DNA of 19,801 bases. It comes from Bacteroidota bacterium. GTDB taxonomy: Bacteria > Bacteroidota > Bacteroidia > Chitinophagales > Chitinophagaceae. Numbering within the stretch: position 1 is the first letter of the stretch; the number at the start of each line of letters is the position of its first letter. The DNA is taken from the NCBI GenBank assembly GCA_947447835.1, contig CANFLP010000024.1, forward strand, positions 1 through 19,801. Direction: 5' to 3'. The notes beneath the pieces were generated by a model, which worked only from the letters and a program-made list of their open reading frames with translations, did no database searches and was not told the DNA's origin. Positions 1-7,140 of the stretch are shown here, in pieces. The translations under genes and the position numbers were made by a program.

Positions 1-473
1 ACCGCTACTTCGCGAATATTTTTACTATTCTCATCCCAGCCGAGTCTTGTTTTTACTGTCACTGGCAAATTGGTACTTTTAACAACAGCCTCAGTTAAGC
101 GAACCATTAAATCCAAGTCTTTTAAAACCCCAGCACCAGCACCTTTCATGGCTACCTTTTTTACGGGGCAACCAAAATTAATGTCAATTAAATCGGGGTT
201 AACTGTGTCTACAATTTTCGTACATAATGCCAAAGCCTCCTCGTCCCCCCCAAATATCTGTATACCAATTGGGCGCTCATAATCGTAGATGTCTAACTTT
301 TGTTTGCTTTTTATGGCATCCCGAATCAGGCCTTCACTACTAATAAATTCCGTGTACATCAGGTCGGCCCCATTGTCTTTACACACTGCTCTAAATGGAG
401 GATCACTCACATCCTCCATAGGAGCGAGTAATAAAGGGAAATCCGGTAATTGTATATTGCCTATAGAAACCAT
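1..473 (-). CDS. dusB: tRNA-dihydrouridine synthase DusB, N-terminal part (cut by window edge)
   Basis: This is the first ~157 residues of a flavin-dependent tRNA-dihydrouridine synthase, which reduces specific uridines in tRNA to dihydrouridine using FMN and NADPH in the cytoplasm. The start ATG is on the minus strand at 471-473 and the frame is open to the left edge. Visible family marks are the N-terminal LLLAPMEDVSDPPFR stretch (residues 14-28, start of the TIM barrel and FMN site), IGIQIFGG (69-76), and DINFGCPVKKV (97-107), whose Cys102 corresponds to the catalytic cysteine of the family. A VKTRLGWDE stretch follows near the edge. The KKV after GCP and overall similarity favour the DusB/NifR3 branch. 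A good -7 promoter box lies just upstream at 510-517, so this is probably the first gene of its transcript. Confidence 0.93.
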   Translation of the reverse strand, partial: MVSIGNIQLPDFPLLLAPMEDVSDPPFRAVCKDNGADLMYTEFISSEGLIRDAIKSKQKLDIYDYERPIGIQIFGGDEEALALCTKIVDTVNPDLIDINFGCPVKKVAMKGAGAGVLKDLDLMVRLTEAVVKSTNLPVTVKTRLGWDENSKNIREVA

Positions 474-495
474 ATGAATTCATTATCTTGCATCT

Positions 496-508
496 AACCG
501 ATACGGTT
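496..508. repeat. Perfect inverted repeat AACCG-ATA-CGGTT between dusB and the CPBP gene
   Basis: AACCG (496-500) and CGGTT (504-508) are perfect reverse complements around a 3-base centre. The element directly follows the dusB -7 box on the minus strand, so it falls about where transcription should start. It lies in the 62-base divergent gap with the CPBP gene. It could be an operator for either gene or a small 5' hairpin; the arms are only 5 bases long, so chance is possible. Confidence 0.35.
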
Positions 509-509
509 G

Positions 510-517
510 CAAATGTA
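510..517 (-). promoter_or_regulatory. Bacteroidota-type -7 box for dusB
   Basis: Read on the minus strand this is TACATTTG followed by C, an exact match to the TAnnTTTG -7 consensus of Bacteroidota sigma factor. It sits 37 bases before the dusB ATG. No clear -33 TTTG is visible. The inverted repeat at 496-508 covers the expected transcription start. Confidence 0.6.
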
Positions 518-535
518 CCAATAAATTGCATTTAG

Positions 536-1468
536 ATGAGATCTGAAGATAGAAGCCTTTTTCATATGACTCCTGGCATGCGTTTAGCCATATTTTTAGG
601 CACTACGGGCATAAGTTTGATATTAGGGGCCTTTATTACATTTTCCTTGGTTGCTGGTTATTTTCACGTTGGTTTTACAGAAACGCAAAGGGTATTACTG
701 CAACCCCAAAATGCCCATATTTCTTTATTTGCGAATGCACTAGCCTCGGTAATTGCTTTTTTGATTCCAAGTTTTGCAGTCGCCTTTTTCACAAAAGGGG
801 CTATTGTTAGCAATATGGGCTTTAGACCTATTAACAATCCAATACAAATACAATGGGTTATTTTATTGGCTTTTTCAGGGTTGTTATTAAGTGGCGCATT
901 GGCTAGCCTCACCGAGCTGATTCCTGTTCCTGTAAATTTTAAATCATGGGCTAATGGGCTTGAGGCAGCTTATAAGAAAGCTTTGATGGCTATGACACAA
1001 ATGCATTCGATAGGGGACCTTATTATAAATTTATTAGCAGTCGCATTCATTCCTGCACTAGTAGAAGAACTTTATTTTAGAGGCGCCTTGCAAAAAACTT
1101 TAAAAGATTGGTCCGGCAATGCAATCATTGCCATTGTGATTACATCAATTGTGTTTAGTGCTTTTCATTTTTCTTATTTTGGGTTTTTGTCAAGAATGGG
1201 ACTGGGCATTGTGCTTGGTTTTATTTTTGAATACTCCAAAAGCATTTGGCTATCGATATTATTGCACTTTATCAATAATGCCGTTGCAATTGTAACACTG
1301 TATTTAGTAAGAGCCGACGCAGTTAAGGTAGATAAAGTTATGGACGAGAACCTGCCATTGTATTGGGGCATCGTTGCTGTTGCATTGGTAGCATTCTTAT
1401 TAATTAAATTAAAAACAGCATCAAACTATACAAATTATGCAAGACTGGAAAATGATATTCTCGAGTAG
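536..1468 (+). CDS. CPBP (CAAX/Abi) family intramembrane metalloprotease
   Basis: This is a 310-residue multi-pass membrane protein of the CPBP (Rce1/Abi) family, intramembrane proteases that in eukaryotes process CAAX proteins and in bacteria have varied or unknown substrates. The three conserved motifs are present in order: EELYFRG with Glu177, Glu178 and Arg182; FSAFHFSYFGF with His211; and HFINNAV with His244 and Asn248. These supply the glutamate base and metal-binding residues. Hydrophobic segments are seen near residues 17-41, 66-86, 105-127, 160-176, 195-213, 220-232 and 275-292. The ATG at 536 has no Shine-Dalgarno; Met11 and Met15 are possible alternative starts. The last 32 bases overlap the DUF2007 gene, and CdsA and Psd follow, so it heads a membrane/phospholipid group. 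The substrate cannot be told from sequence. Confidence 0.88.
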   Translation: MRSEDRSLFHMTPGMRLAIFLGTTGISLILGAFITFSLVAGYFHVGFTETQRVLLQPQNAHISLFANALASVIAFLIPSFAVAFFTKGAIVSNMGFRPINNPIQIQWVILLAFSGLLLSGALASLTELIPVPVNFKSWANGLEAAYKKALMAMTQMHSIGDLIINLLAVAFIPALVEELYFRGALQKTLKDWSGNAIIAIVITSIVFSAFHFSYFGFLSRMGLGIVLGFIFEYSKSIWLSILLHFINNAVAIVTLYLVRADAVKVDKVMDENLPLYWGIVAVALVAFLLIKLKTASNYTNYARLENDILE

Positions 1469-1655
1469 CAACTTAGCTACTTCTTCGATTGTAACAAGTT
1501 TATTGAATGAAAATGGTATCCCAGCTAAAACCATGGATAAAAAAGATTCCGCCTTTGTATTCATGGGAAAAGTTGAAGTATTTGTGCCTGCCAATTTGGA
1601 AGAACAGGCTAAAGAAGTATTAAAAACCATAGAATTAGACACATTGAATACATAG
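1437..1655 (+). CDS. DUF2007 family small protein (putative signal-transducing protein)
   Basis: This 72-residue cytoplasmic protein matches the DUF2007 pattern: an N-terminal DWKMIFSSSNL stretch, an alpha helix (ATSSIVTSLLNENGI), and an alternating beta part ending in KVEVFVPANLEEQAKEVL. The fold resembles a small ferredoxin-like regulatory domain with a GlnB-like look. No catalytic residues are evident and the biochemical role is not known. It begins 32 bases inside the end of the CPBP gene in another frame, suggesting translational coupling, and is followed 27 bases later by cdsA. No signal peptide or membrane segment is seen. Met6 is a second possible start but would lose the conserved DWK. 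Confidence 0.8.
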   Translation: MQDWKMIFSSSNLATSSIVTSLLNENGIPAKTMDKKDSAFVFMGKVEVFVPANLEEQAKEVLKTIELDTLNT

Positions 1656-1682
1656 TTGTATATTGAATAAATTTTTTTTGTT

Positions 1683-2549
1683 ATGGCATTGAATTTTTCT
1701 GTTTTTAGAGTTAGGGCTTTATCGGCAATTGTTTTTGTAATTGTAATGTTGGGTGGATTGGTTTGGAATAACTGGTCCTTCTTTTTGCTGTTTGTTGCCA
1801 TTGCAACCGGTTGTTTGTTTGAGTATCAAAAATTATTAGCAAAAATATTTCCAAGTTATAAAAATATTTCACCAGTACACAAATGGGGGCTATTAGTATT
1901 AGGTGTGGTGCTAATGATGACCTTGGCGCCCAATAGTTTGGGAGTAAAAGACTTAAGTATTAAATACTTAGGGAGTAGAATATTGCCTATTGTAATTGGC
2001 GGTCTTGTAGCAGGCGAATTAATAAATTATAAGAAAGGGTTTATTTTGCAAAATTGGGCCATTAGCTTTTTTGGATTGGCTTATATTCCTATGGCACTTT
2101 CTTTATTTTTCCAATTAAAAGGATTCATGGCTAACACCTTTTTCGGCGATTGGAGTTTTTCAATACCATTATTAGTAATTGTAACTGTTTGGGTAAACGA
2201 TACTATGGCTTATTTGGTGGGTTCGTTTATTGGAAAGACACCATTGTCATCCATATCTCCGAATAAAACATGGGAGGGTACCATTGCAGGTGTTATTTTA
2301 GCTGTGTTAATAGTAACAAAAGTGCTAGGCATTTGGATTCCAATTCAAGAGAAGTTTATATTTTTAATTAGCTTGGTTGCCGCTATTATGGGAAATTTTG
2401 GAGATTTATTTGAGAGCAAACTCAAAAGAATGGCTGGTGTAAAGGATAGTGGAAGTATGATGCCTGGTCATGGAGGTTTTTTAGACCGATTTGACTCTAT
2501 TTTATTAGCTACACCTTTTGTTTGGTTATTACTTCAGATTCTGTTTTAG
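1683..2549 (+). CDS. cdsA: Phosphatidate cytidylyltransferase CdsA
   Basis: CdsA is an inner-membrane enzyme that converts phosphatidic acid and CTP to CDP-diacylglycerol, the branch point to all phosphatidyl lipids. The 288 residues match the usual family length and are mostly hydrophobic helices. The C-terminal signature is intact at residues 245-271: SKLKR, then VKDSG, then PGHGGFLDRFD, with Lys254, Asp255, His263, Asp268 and Asp271. The preceding SPNKTWEG motif (around 192-199) is also typical. It lies directly upstream of psd, which uses a lipid made from its product. The step between them, phosphatidylserine synthase, is not in this window. Confidence 0.95.
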   Translation: MALNFSVFRVRALSAIVFVIVMLGGLVWNNWSFFLLFVAIATGCLFEYQKLLAKIFPSYKNISPVHKWGLLVLGVVLMMTLAPNSLGVKDLSIKYLGSRILPIVIGGLVAGELINYKKGFILQNWAISFFGLAYIPMALSLFFQLKGFMANTFFGDWSFSIPLLVIVTVWVNDTMAYLVGSFIGKTPLSSISPNKTWEGTIAGVILAVLIVTKVLGIWIPIQEKFIFLISLVAAIMGNFGDLFESKLKRMAGVKDSGSMMPGHGGFLDRFDSILLATPFVWLLLQILF

Positions 2550-2555
2550 ATGTTT

Positions 2556-2563
2556 TACCTTTG
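2556..2563 (+). promoter_or_regulatory. Bacteroidota-type -7 box in front of psd
   Basis: TACCTTTG, followed by C, matches the TAnnTTTG consensus exactly and is spaced 17 bases before the psd ATG. It lies in the 31-base gap after cdsA. Psd could therefore be transcribed both from the upstream genes and on its own. A -33 element is not clear. Confidence 0.55.
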
Positions 2564-2580
2564 CGCTTTAAATTTATTGC

Positions 2581-3237
2581 ATGACTATACATAAAGAAGG
2601 AACCGCATCCATTGCTTTAACTGCATTAGTTGTTGGTGCTATCAATATTGCGAACTTCTCTTACTTGTTTCCAATTAGCACGATTGCTGCTTGGGCCTTG
2701 TTTTTAATCACATTAGGATTATTCCTCTTTATTGTTTCTTTCTTTAGAATGCCTAGCAGAAATTGGACGAAAGATGCCTCTGCAATTGTTTCTCCAGCTG
2801 ACGGCAAAGTAGTAGTTATTGAGGAAGTAGAACCCGACGAATATTATAAAGAAAAAAGAATTCAAGTGAGTGTATTTATGAGTCCTGCCAATGTGCATGT
2901 GAATCGTACACCTATTGCTGGAAATATTATTTACAATCAATATCATCCTGGTAAATTTTTGGTTGCCTGGCATCCAAAATCTTCTACCGACAATGAGCGT
3001 TGGTCAGTGGTCATTGAAAATGAAAAGGGTAGCATATTATTAAAACAAATTGCGGGCGCATTAGCACGTCGTATTTGTAATTATGCAGCAGTTGGAACTA
3101 AGTTTGATCAAACGGCTGAGTATGGATTTATTAAGTTTGGTAGCAGGGTTGACTTATTATTGCCATTGGATGCTAAGATTAATTGTAAGATTGGTGATGT
3201 GGTAAAAGGAGGAATAACTGTTTTGGCTACTTGGTAA
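2581..3237 (+). CDS. psd: Phosphatidylserine decarboxylase proenzyme (Psd, short form)
   Basis: Psd removes CO2 from phosphatidylserine to give phosphatidylethanolamine, the main zwitterionic lipid of the Bacteroidota envelope. The 218-residue proenzyme is of the short (archaetidylserine/type II-like) form. Two hydrophobic segments (about 8-28 and 34-55) anchor it in the inner membrane. Conserved blocks are IVSPADGKV (69-77, Asp74 of the catalytic triad), NVHVNRTP (104-111, His106), and FIKFGSRVD (183-191). Self-cleavage is expected between Gly187 and Ser188, Ser188 becoming the pyruvoyl group of the small alpha subunit. It follows cdsA by 31 bases with its own promoter box, and a strong terminator ends the transcript. 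Confidence 0.93.
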   Translation: MTIHKEGTASIALTALVVGAINIANFSYLFPISTIAAWALFLITLGLFLFIVSFFRMPSRNWTKDASAIVSPADGKVVVIEEVEPDEYYKEKRIQVSVFMSPANVHVNRTPIAGNIIYNQYHPGKFLVAWHPKSSTDNERWSVVIENEKGSILLKQIAGALARRICNYAAVGTKFDQTAEYGFIKFGSRVDLLLPLDAKINCKIGDVVKGGITVLATW

Positions 3238-3295
3238 TTTTTTAAGTAGTTGTAAGCTTCGACAAAATTTTATCATACACCATTTTAAGAATATT

Positions 3296-3327
3296 AAAAA
3301 GGCCTCGATTTTTTCGAGGCCTTTTTT
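3296..3327. terminator. Bidirectional intrinsic terminator between psd and the HAD gene
   Basis: An 8-base perfect GC-rich stem, GGCCTCGA (3301-3308) with TCGAGGCC (3314-3321), surrounds a T5 loop and is flanked by A5 on the left and T6 on the right. It works in both directions and lies between the convergent psd (+) and HAD nucleotidase (-) genes. Confidence 0.9.
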
Positions 3328-3349
3328 GTGTAATCATCTTTGAACTTAT

Positions 3350-4045
3350 TTATAAAATAGCTTCTAGCTCTTTTAAGTGTGTAATGGTGTAGGTGGCAGG
3401 AACAGTTGGTATTGCATTAATATGATTCACAAATACCGAGTCCATTCCAATATTAATAGCGCCTTGTATATCTGCACTTTCGTTATCACCAAGCATGATG
3501 CTTTCCTCCAGCTTAGCTTTTGATTTATCTAAAGCATATTCAAATATCTCTTTATTGGGTTTAAGGCTATTGCTTGCTTCAGAAGTGATTACTTCAATAA
3601 AATAGGGCTCTAATTTAGCGTTCTTTATTTTTTTGAACTGCACCGATTCAAACCCATTGGTAATTAAGTGCATTTGATATCCCTTTGCTTTTAGGTAATC
3701 TAAAATCTCAATGGTATAGGGAAAGAGGTTCGTTTTATTAGGGAGAATGTCCAAATAGTCATGTGACATTTCTTTTGACAGTTTTTCGTCTGCAATTTTA
3801 AAATCTAACAAGCTTAGGTAAATACGCTTCCACCTCAACTCTTCTTGTTTGATGAATCCTTTAGTATACCTGTCCCATAAGCGGTGATTATGGACACTAT
3901 AATGATCGTAAAATCCATCAAAATCGGTAATTCCTTTTTCAGCTAATTGAAATTTTTGATGTAGGTCCAATAAGGTCTCCTTGGAATTCATTTCAAAGTC
4001 CCAGATAGTATGATCAAGGTCAAAAAATAAGTGCGAATATGCCAT
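3350..4045 (-). CDS. YjjG-family HAD nucleotidase (noncanonical pyrimidine nucleotidase)
   Basis: A 231-residue soluble HAD-superfamily phosphatase. Motif I is FFDLDHTIWDF with nucleophile Asp9 and acid/base Asp11. Motif II is ITNGF with Thr129. Motif III is Lys162 in NSLKPNKEIF. Motif IV is LGDNESADIQGA with Asp187 and Asp192. The helical cap between motifs I and II, and the THxxWDF-like start, place it in the YjjG (TIGR02254) branch, whose characterised members dephosphorylate pyrimidine nucleoside monophosphates including non-standard ones, a house-cleaning role. Substrate assignment is by family only. It is divergent from the SDR gene with a 51-base gap and shares the terminator at 3296-3327 with psd. 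Confidence 0.85.
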   Translation of the reverse strand: MAYSHLFFDLDHTIWDFEMNSKETLLDLHQKFQLAEKGITDFDGFYDHYSVHNHRLWDRYTKGFIKQEELRWKRIYLSLLDFKIADEKLSKEMSHDYLDILPNKTNLFPYTIEILDYLKAKGYQMHLITNGFESVQFKKIKNAKLEPYFIEVITSEASNSLKPNKEIFEYALDKSKAKLEESIMLGDNESADIQGAINIGMDSVFVNHINAIPTVPATYTITHLKELEAIL

Positions 4046-4096
4046 GAGCGAAAATACAATTTTGAGGGCTATCTTTATCAGGTAAAGTATTAATTT

Positions 4097-4795
4097 ATGA
4101 ATATCGTTATTACAGGTGCCTCAAAGGGAATTGGATATGCCATTGCAGAAACATTTGCAGCTCACGGGCATAGTTTATATGTAACAAGTAAAACAGCTAA
4201 AGACTTAGAAGCATCGGTTGGAGTTTTGCGTACTAAATATCCATTGGTAACAATTGAAGCAATGGCGGCTGATCTTTCTTTAAAAGCAGATGTAGATGCT
4301 TTTTCAAAATGGTGTTTGCAAAATACGCAGCCTCAAATACTAGTAAACAATGCAGGTTATTTTGTGCCAGGTAAAATTCAGGACGAAGCCGAAGGTCAAT
4401 TGGAGCAACAGTTAAATACGAATTTAATGTCGGCCTATCATTTAACTAGGGCACTATTGCCAAGCATGTTATCCAATACAAATGGACATATTTTTAATAT
4501 CTGTTCCATAGCTTCTTTAAATGCATATGAAAATGGGGGTTCTTATAGTATTAGCAAGTTTGCTTTATTAGGGTTCTCTAAAAATTTAAGATTAGAATTA
4601 AAAGACAAGGGAATTAAAGTAACTGCAGTATGCCCAGGCGCCGTGTATACCAATAGTTGGGCGGGTTCAGGGGTTGATCCAAAAAGAATTATGGAAGCAA
4701 ATGATATTGCTAAAATGATTTATGCAGCTACTCAATTGAGCCCTCAGGCAGTTGTAGAAGATATTGTGATGCGTCCTTTGTTAGGAGATTTGTAA
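4097..4795 (+). CDS. Short-chain dehydrogenase/reductase (SDR) family oxidoreductase
   Basis: This 232-residue protein is a classical SDR, an NAD(P)-dependent oxidoreductase with a Rossmann fold. The cofactor motif GASKGIG is at residues 7-13, NNAG at 84-87, catalytic Ser137, and the YSISK motif gives Tyr150 and Lys154. PGAVYT after strand 6 (180-185) is also typical. It resembles 3-ketoacyl-ACP reductase-like and sepiapterin reductase-like SDRs, but the substrate cannot be deduced. The Rossmann motif begins at residue 3-4, so the ATG at 4097 is right. It is transcribed alone, divergent from the HAD gene, and ends one base from the stop of the convergent small gene. Confidence 0.88.
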   Translation: MNIVITGASKGIGYAIAETFAAHGHSLYVTSKTAKDLEASVGVLRTKYPLVTIEAMAADLSLKADVDAFSKWCLQNTQPQILVNNAGYFVPGKIQDEAEGQLEQQLNTNLMSAYHLTRALLPSMLSNTNGHIFNICSIASLNAYENGGSYSISKFALLGFSKNLRLELKDKGIKVTAVCPGAVYTNSWAGSGVDPKRIMEANDIAKMIYAATQLSPQAVVEDIVMRPLLGDL

Positions 4796-4796
4796 A

Positions 4797-5075
4797 TTAT
4801 AATCTTTCTTCGGTGTCGTCTATACGTGGCTGCATGTTAAAGCTTTCTCTTGCTTTTTTAGTGGCAGCTAAGCGCTCTAATATTACTTGAGCAATTAGTT
4901 TTCCTGCATCTTCATTGGGATTCGAGTTGAGTATGTTTTTAAGCTTTGCTTCGGATACATCAATTCGATATAGGATCTGCACCAATCTTGAAAAGTCATT
5001 TTTGATTAATTCATTGATAGTTGCCTCCAAACTTGGAGTATCTAATTTCTCGAGAGATTGCAAATTAATTTCCAT
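4797..5075 (-). CDS. Small helical conserved hypothetical protein (92 aa)
   Basis: I do not recognise a named domain. The protein is 92 residues, charged, without signal peptide or membrane segment, and looks all-helical: a helix around 12-42 (including LIKNDFSRLVQILYRID), a second around 43-52, then an alanine-rich helix around 57-78. The asparagine/proline/aspartate break NSNPNEDAG (49-57) separates the last two. It starts 14 bases after the TIGR02757 gene ends on the same strand, so the two are probably co-transcribed. It ends tail to tail with the SDR gene, 1 base apart. The frame is well kept and coding use is like the neighbours, so it is probably real. Confidence 0.72.
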   Translation of the reverse strand: MEINLQSLEKLDTPSLEATINELIKNDFSRLVQILYRIDVSEAKLKNILNSNPNEDAGKLIAQVILERLAATKKARESFNMQPRIDDTEERL

Positions 5076-5089
5076 ACTATATAAATTGA

Positions 5090-5875
5090 CTAATTAAATT
5101 TCTCAATCACCCCTAAGCTAAATAAGGCAAAGTCATATTTAACTGGATCCTTAGGATCTAAAGTTCGGCAATATTCAGTTAATTCCAATGCAGCTTGCCA
5201 GTCGGTTTGTGGTCTCGTTAAAATACCTAAGTAACGGGAAACCCTTGCCACATGTACATCTATGGGAATGATTAGTTCCGAAGGTTTTATTGCATTCCAA
5301 ATACCAAAGTCAACACCTTGTTTATCTTTTCGAATCATCCATCTTAAAAACATATTTAAGCGCTTGCAGGTGGAACCCGACACAGGACTTGATACATGTT
5401 TTTGTGTTCGCCTAGGCGCATCTTCCAAAGACATAAAATAGCTTTGAAAATGAATCAGGGCGGCTTCGACATTATTTATTGGGTTGCCTGTAATTTGATT
5501 CGTAAAAAATGCAGACTCCAAACTTTTATGCTTGCTAAAATGATGTTTAAAAAATTCAATACAGTATAATGCATCGGTATCATTAAATGTGCGATGTACA
5601 AATCCAAGTAACTTTTTTAAATCCTTTGGCTGATGCTGTAGACAGAAATCATAAGGTGCATGGTCCATGCGTTCTAATAATTCATTACTCTTATTAATGA
5701 TGGTGGTTCTATTACCCCATGCAAATATGGCGGCAAAAAAAGCAGCAATCTCAATGTCTTGCTGCTTTTTAAACTTGTGCGGAATACAAATAGGATCTTT
5801 TTCAATGAAATCAATCTTGTTGTATTGTCTTACTTTTTGGTCTAATATTTTTTTAATACTTTCTTGGGTACTCAC
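5090..5875 (-). CDS. TIGR02757 (DUF2400) family protein
   Basis: A 261-residue protein of the TIGR02757 family, common in Bacteroidota and scattered elsewhere. Visible family blocks are AAFFAAIFAWGNRTTI (44-59), CKRLNMFLRWMIRKD (170-184), LIIPIDVHVARVSRYLGIL (201-219) and DPVKYDFALFSLG (242-254). The helical layout with the PxDxH motif near 204-208 and a later aspartate recalls helix-hairpin-helix DNA glycosylases, so a DNA-repair or base-recognition role has been suspected, but I know of no experimental function. No iron-sulfur cysteine cluster is present. It is followed by the 92-residue helical protein on the same strand. Confidence 0.85.
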   Translation of the reverse strand: MSTQESIKKILDQKVRQYNKIDFIEKDPICIPHKFKKQQDIEIAAFFAAIFAWGNRTTIINKSNELLERMDHAPYDFCLQHQPKDLKKLLGFVHRTFNDTDALYCIEFFKHHFSKHKSLESAFFTNQITGNPINNVEAALIHFQSYFMSLEDAPRRTQKHVSSPVSGSTCKRLNMFLRWMIRKDKQGVDFGIWNAIKPSELIIPIDVHVARVSRYLGILTRPQTDWQAALELTEYCRTLDPKDPVKYDFALFSLGVIEKFN

Positions 5876-5913
5876 TTTATGAATTGACCTTATTTTAAAA
5901 CTAAGATAATTGC

Positions 5914-7065
5914 CTATTCAATTGCTTGTGCTAAATCGGCTATGATATCTTCTGCATCTTCAATACCTACACTTAATCGAATTAATCCATCGGCTAAGCC
6001 ATTGGCAATTCTAATTTCACGTGGAATAGATGCATGTGTCATACTTGCAGGATGGTTTATCAAAGACTCTACACCTCCAAGACTTTCAGCTAATGAAAAT
6101 ATTTTAGTGCTTGATAATACTTTTGTTGCAGCAGCAATGCTATCGTCTTTTAAAGTAAAGCTCATCATACCTCCAAATCCACGCATTTGTCTTTTAGCAA
6201 TATCATGATTAGGATGGTCTGTAAATCCACACCAGTATACCTTTGCTACTTTTGGATGTTGGCGTAAATAAGCTGCCACCTTCTCCCCATTCTCACAATG
6301 CCTTTGCATTCTAACATGTAAGGTTTTGATTCCTCTTAATACTAAAAAACAATCCTGTGGTCCTGGAACTGCTCCTGTACTTTTTTGAATAAAATACAAT
6401 TGATCTCTTAATTCAGTATCATTCATTACTAAACACCCTTGAATCACATCACTATGGCCACCTAAATATTTTGTAGCAGAATGCATTACAATGGTTGCGC
6501 CATCGTCCAATGGATTTTGCAAATAGGGTGATGCAAAAGTATTGTCTACACAAACAATACAATTGTGTTTTTTGCCAATGGCAGCAACTGCTGCTATGTC
6601 TGTAATATTCATTAATGGATTGGTTGGTGTCTCAATCCATATTAATTTTGTTTTTGGCGTAATGGCATTGGCTACATTGTCTGCATTAGAAGTATCTACG
6701 TAGATAAATTTAATGCCCATTTTCTCATGTACTTTTGAGAACAATCTATATGAACCTCCATACATATCATTAGCTGCAACCACTTCGTCTCCAGGGACCA
6801 ATAAACGCATTACCGCATCGGTTGCCGCAACACCACTTGCAAAGGCCAATCCATATTTTCCATTTTCGATCACTGCAAACGCTTCTTCCAGTGCAAAGCG
6901 GGTAGGATTTTGGCTTCTCGCATATTCATAGCCCTTATGTACGCCAGGCGCGGATTGTACATAAGTAGATGTTTGGTAAATAGGGGTCATGATGGCGCCT
7001 GTACTTGGATCAGGATGTGCACCTGCATGAATATATTTTGTTCCTAAATTATTTTTATTGCTCAT
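5914..7065 (-). CDS. Cystathionine gamma-synthase/lyase-type PLP enzyme
   Basis: A 383-residue Cys/Met-metabolism PLP-dependent enzyme (fold type I). The Schiff-base lysine is Lys199 in MHSATKYLGGHSDV, Asp174 of VDNTFASP contacts the PLP ring, and RSQNPTRFALE (50-60) and MYGGSYRLF (101-109) are phosphate and substrate contacts. The end SLGGVESLINHPASMTHASIP, followed by GLIRLSVGIED, is characteristic. Members make cystathionine from activated homoserine and cysteine (MetB) or cleave cystathionine to cysteine (Mcc/CTH-like). These close relatives cannot be separated by eye, so no symbol is given. It is cytoplasmic. It follows the SdpI-like gene on the same strand after a 75-base gap that holds a direct repeat. 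Confidence 0.9.
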   Translation of the reverse strand: MSNKNNLGTKYIHAGAHPDPSTGAIMTPIYQTSTYVQSAPGVHKGYEYARSQNPTRFALEEAFAVIENGKYGLAFASGVAATDAVMRLLVPGDEVVAANDMYGGSYRLFSKVHEKMGIKFIYVDTSNADNVANAITPKTKLIWIETPTNPLMNITDIAAVAAIGKKHNCIVCVDNTFASPYLQNPLDDGATIVMHSATKYLGGHSDVIQGCLVMNDTELRDQLYFIQKSTGAVPGPQDCFLVLRGIKTLHVRMQRHCENGEKVAAYLRQHPKVAKVYWCGFTDHPNHDIAKRQMRGFGGMMSFTLKDDSIAAATKVLSSTKIFSLAESLGGVESLINHPASMTHASIPREIRIANGLADGLIRLSVGIEDAEDIIADLAQAIE

Positions 7066-7123
7066 TGTGTTTTATAAATTTAGCCGGATGATTGTTTTTA
7101 ATTATTATAGAGGATTGTGTTTT
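7064..7123. repeat. Two copies of ATTGTGTTTT exactly 50 bp apart upstream of the Cys/Met enzyme
   Basis: ATTGTGTTTT occurs at 7064-7073 (touching the start codon of the PLP enzyme) and again at 7114-7123. A weaker copy, ATTGTTTTTA, lies at 7091-7100. A 50-bp pitch puts both on about the same DNA face, as tandem operator half-sites often are. The motif is AT-rich and may be chance. Confidence 0.3.
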
Positions 7124-7140
7124 TTAGGCACTTTACTTAT

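Noticed and set aside
1421..1801. 126-codon open frame on the minus strand across the DUF2007 and cdsA start
   Set aside because: It lies antisense to two well-supported genes; its sequence is Lys/Asn/Thr-rich with no recognisable family.
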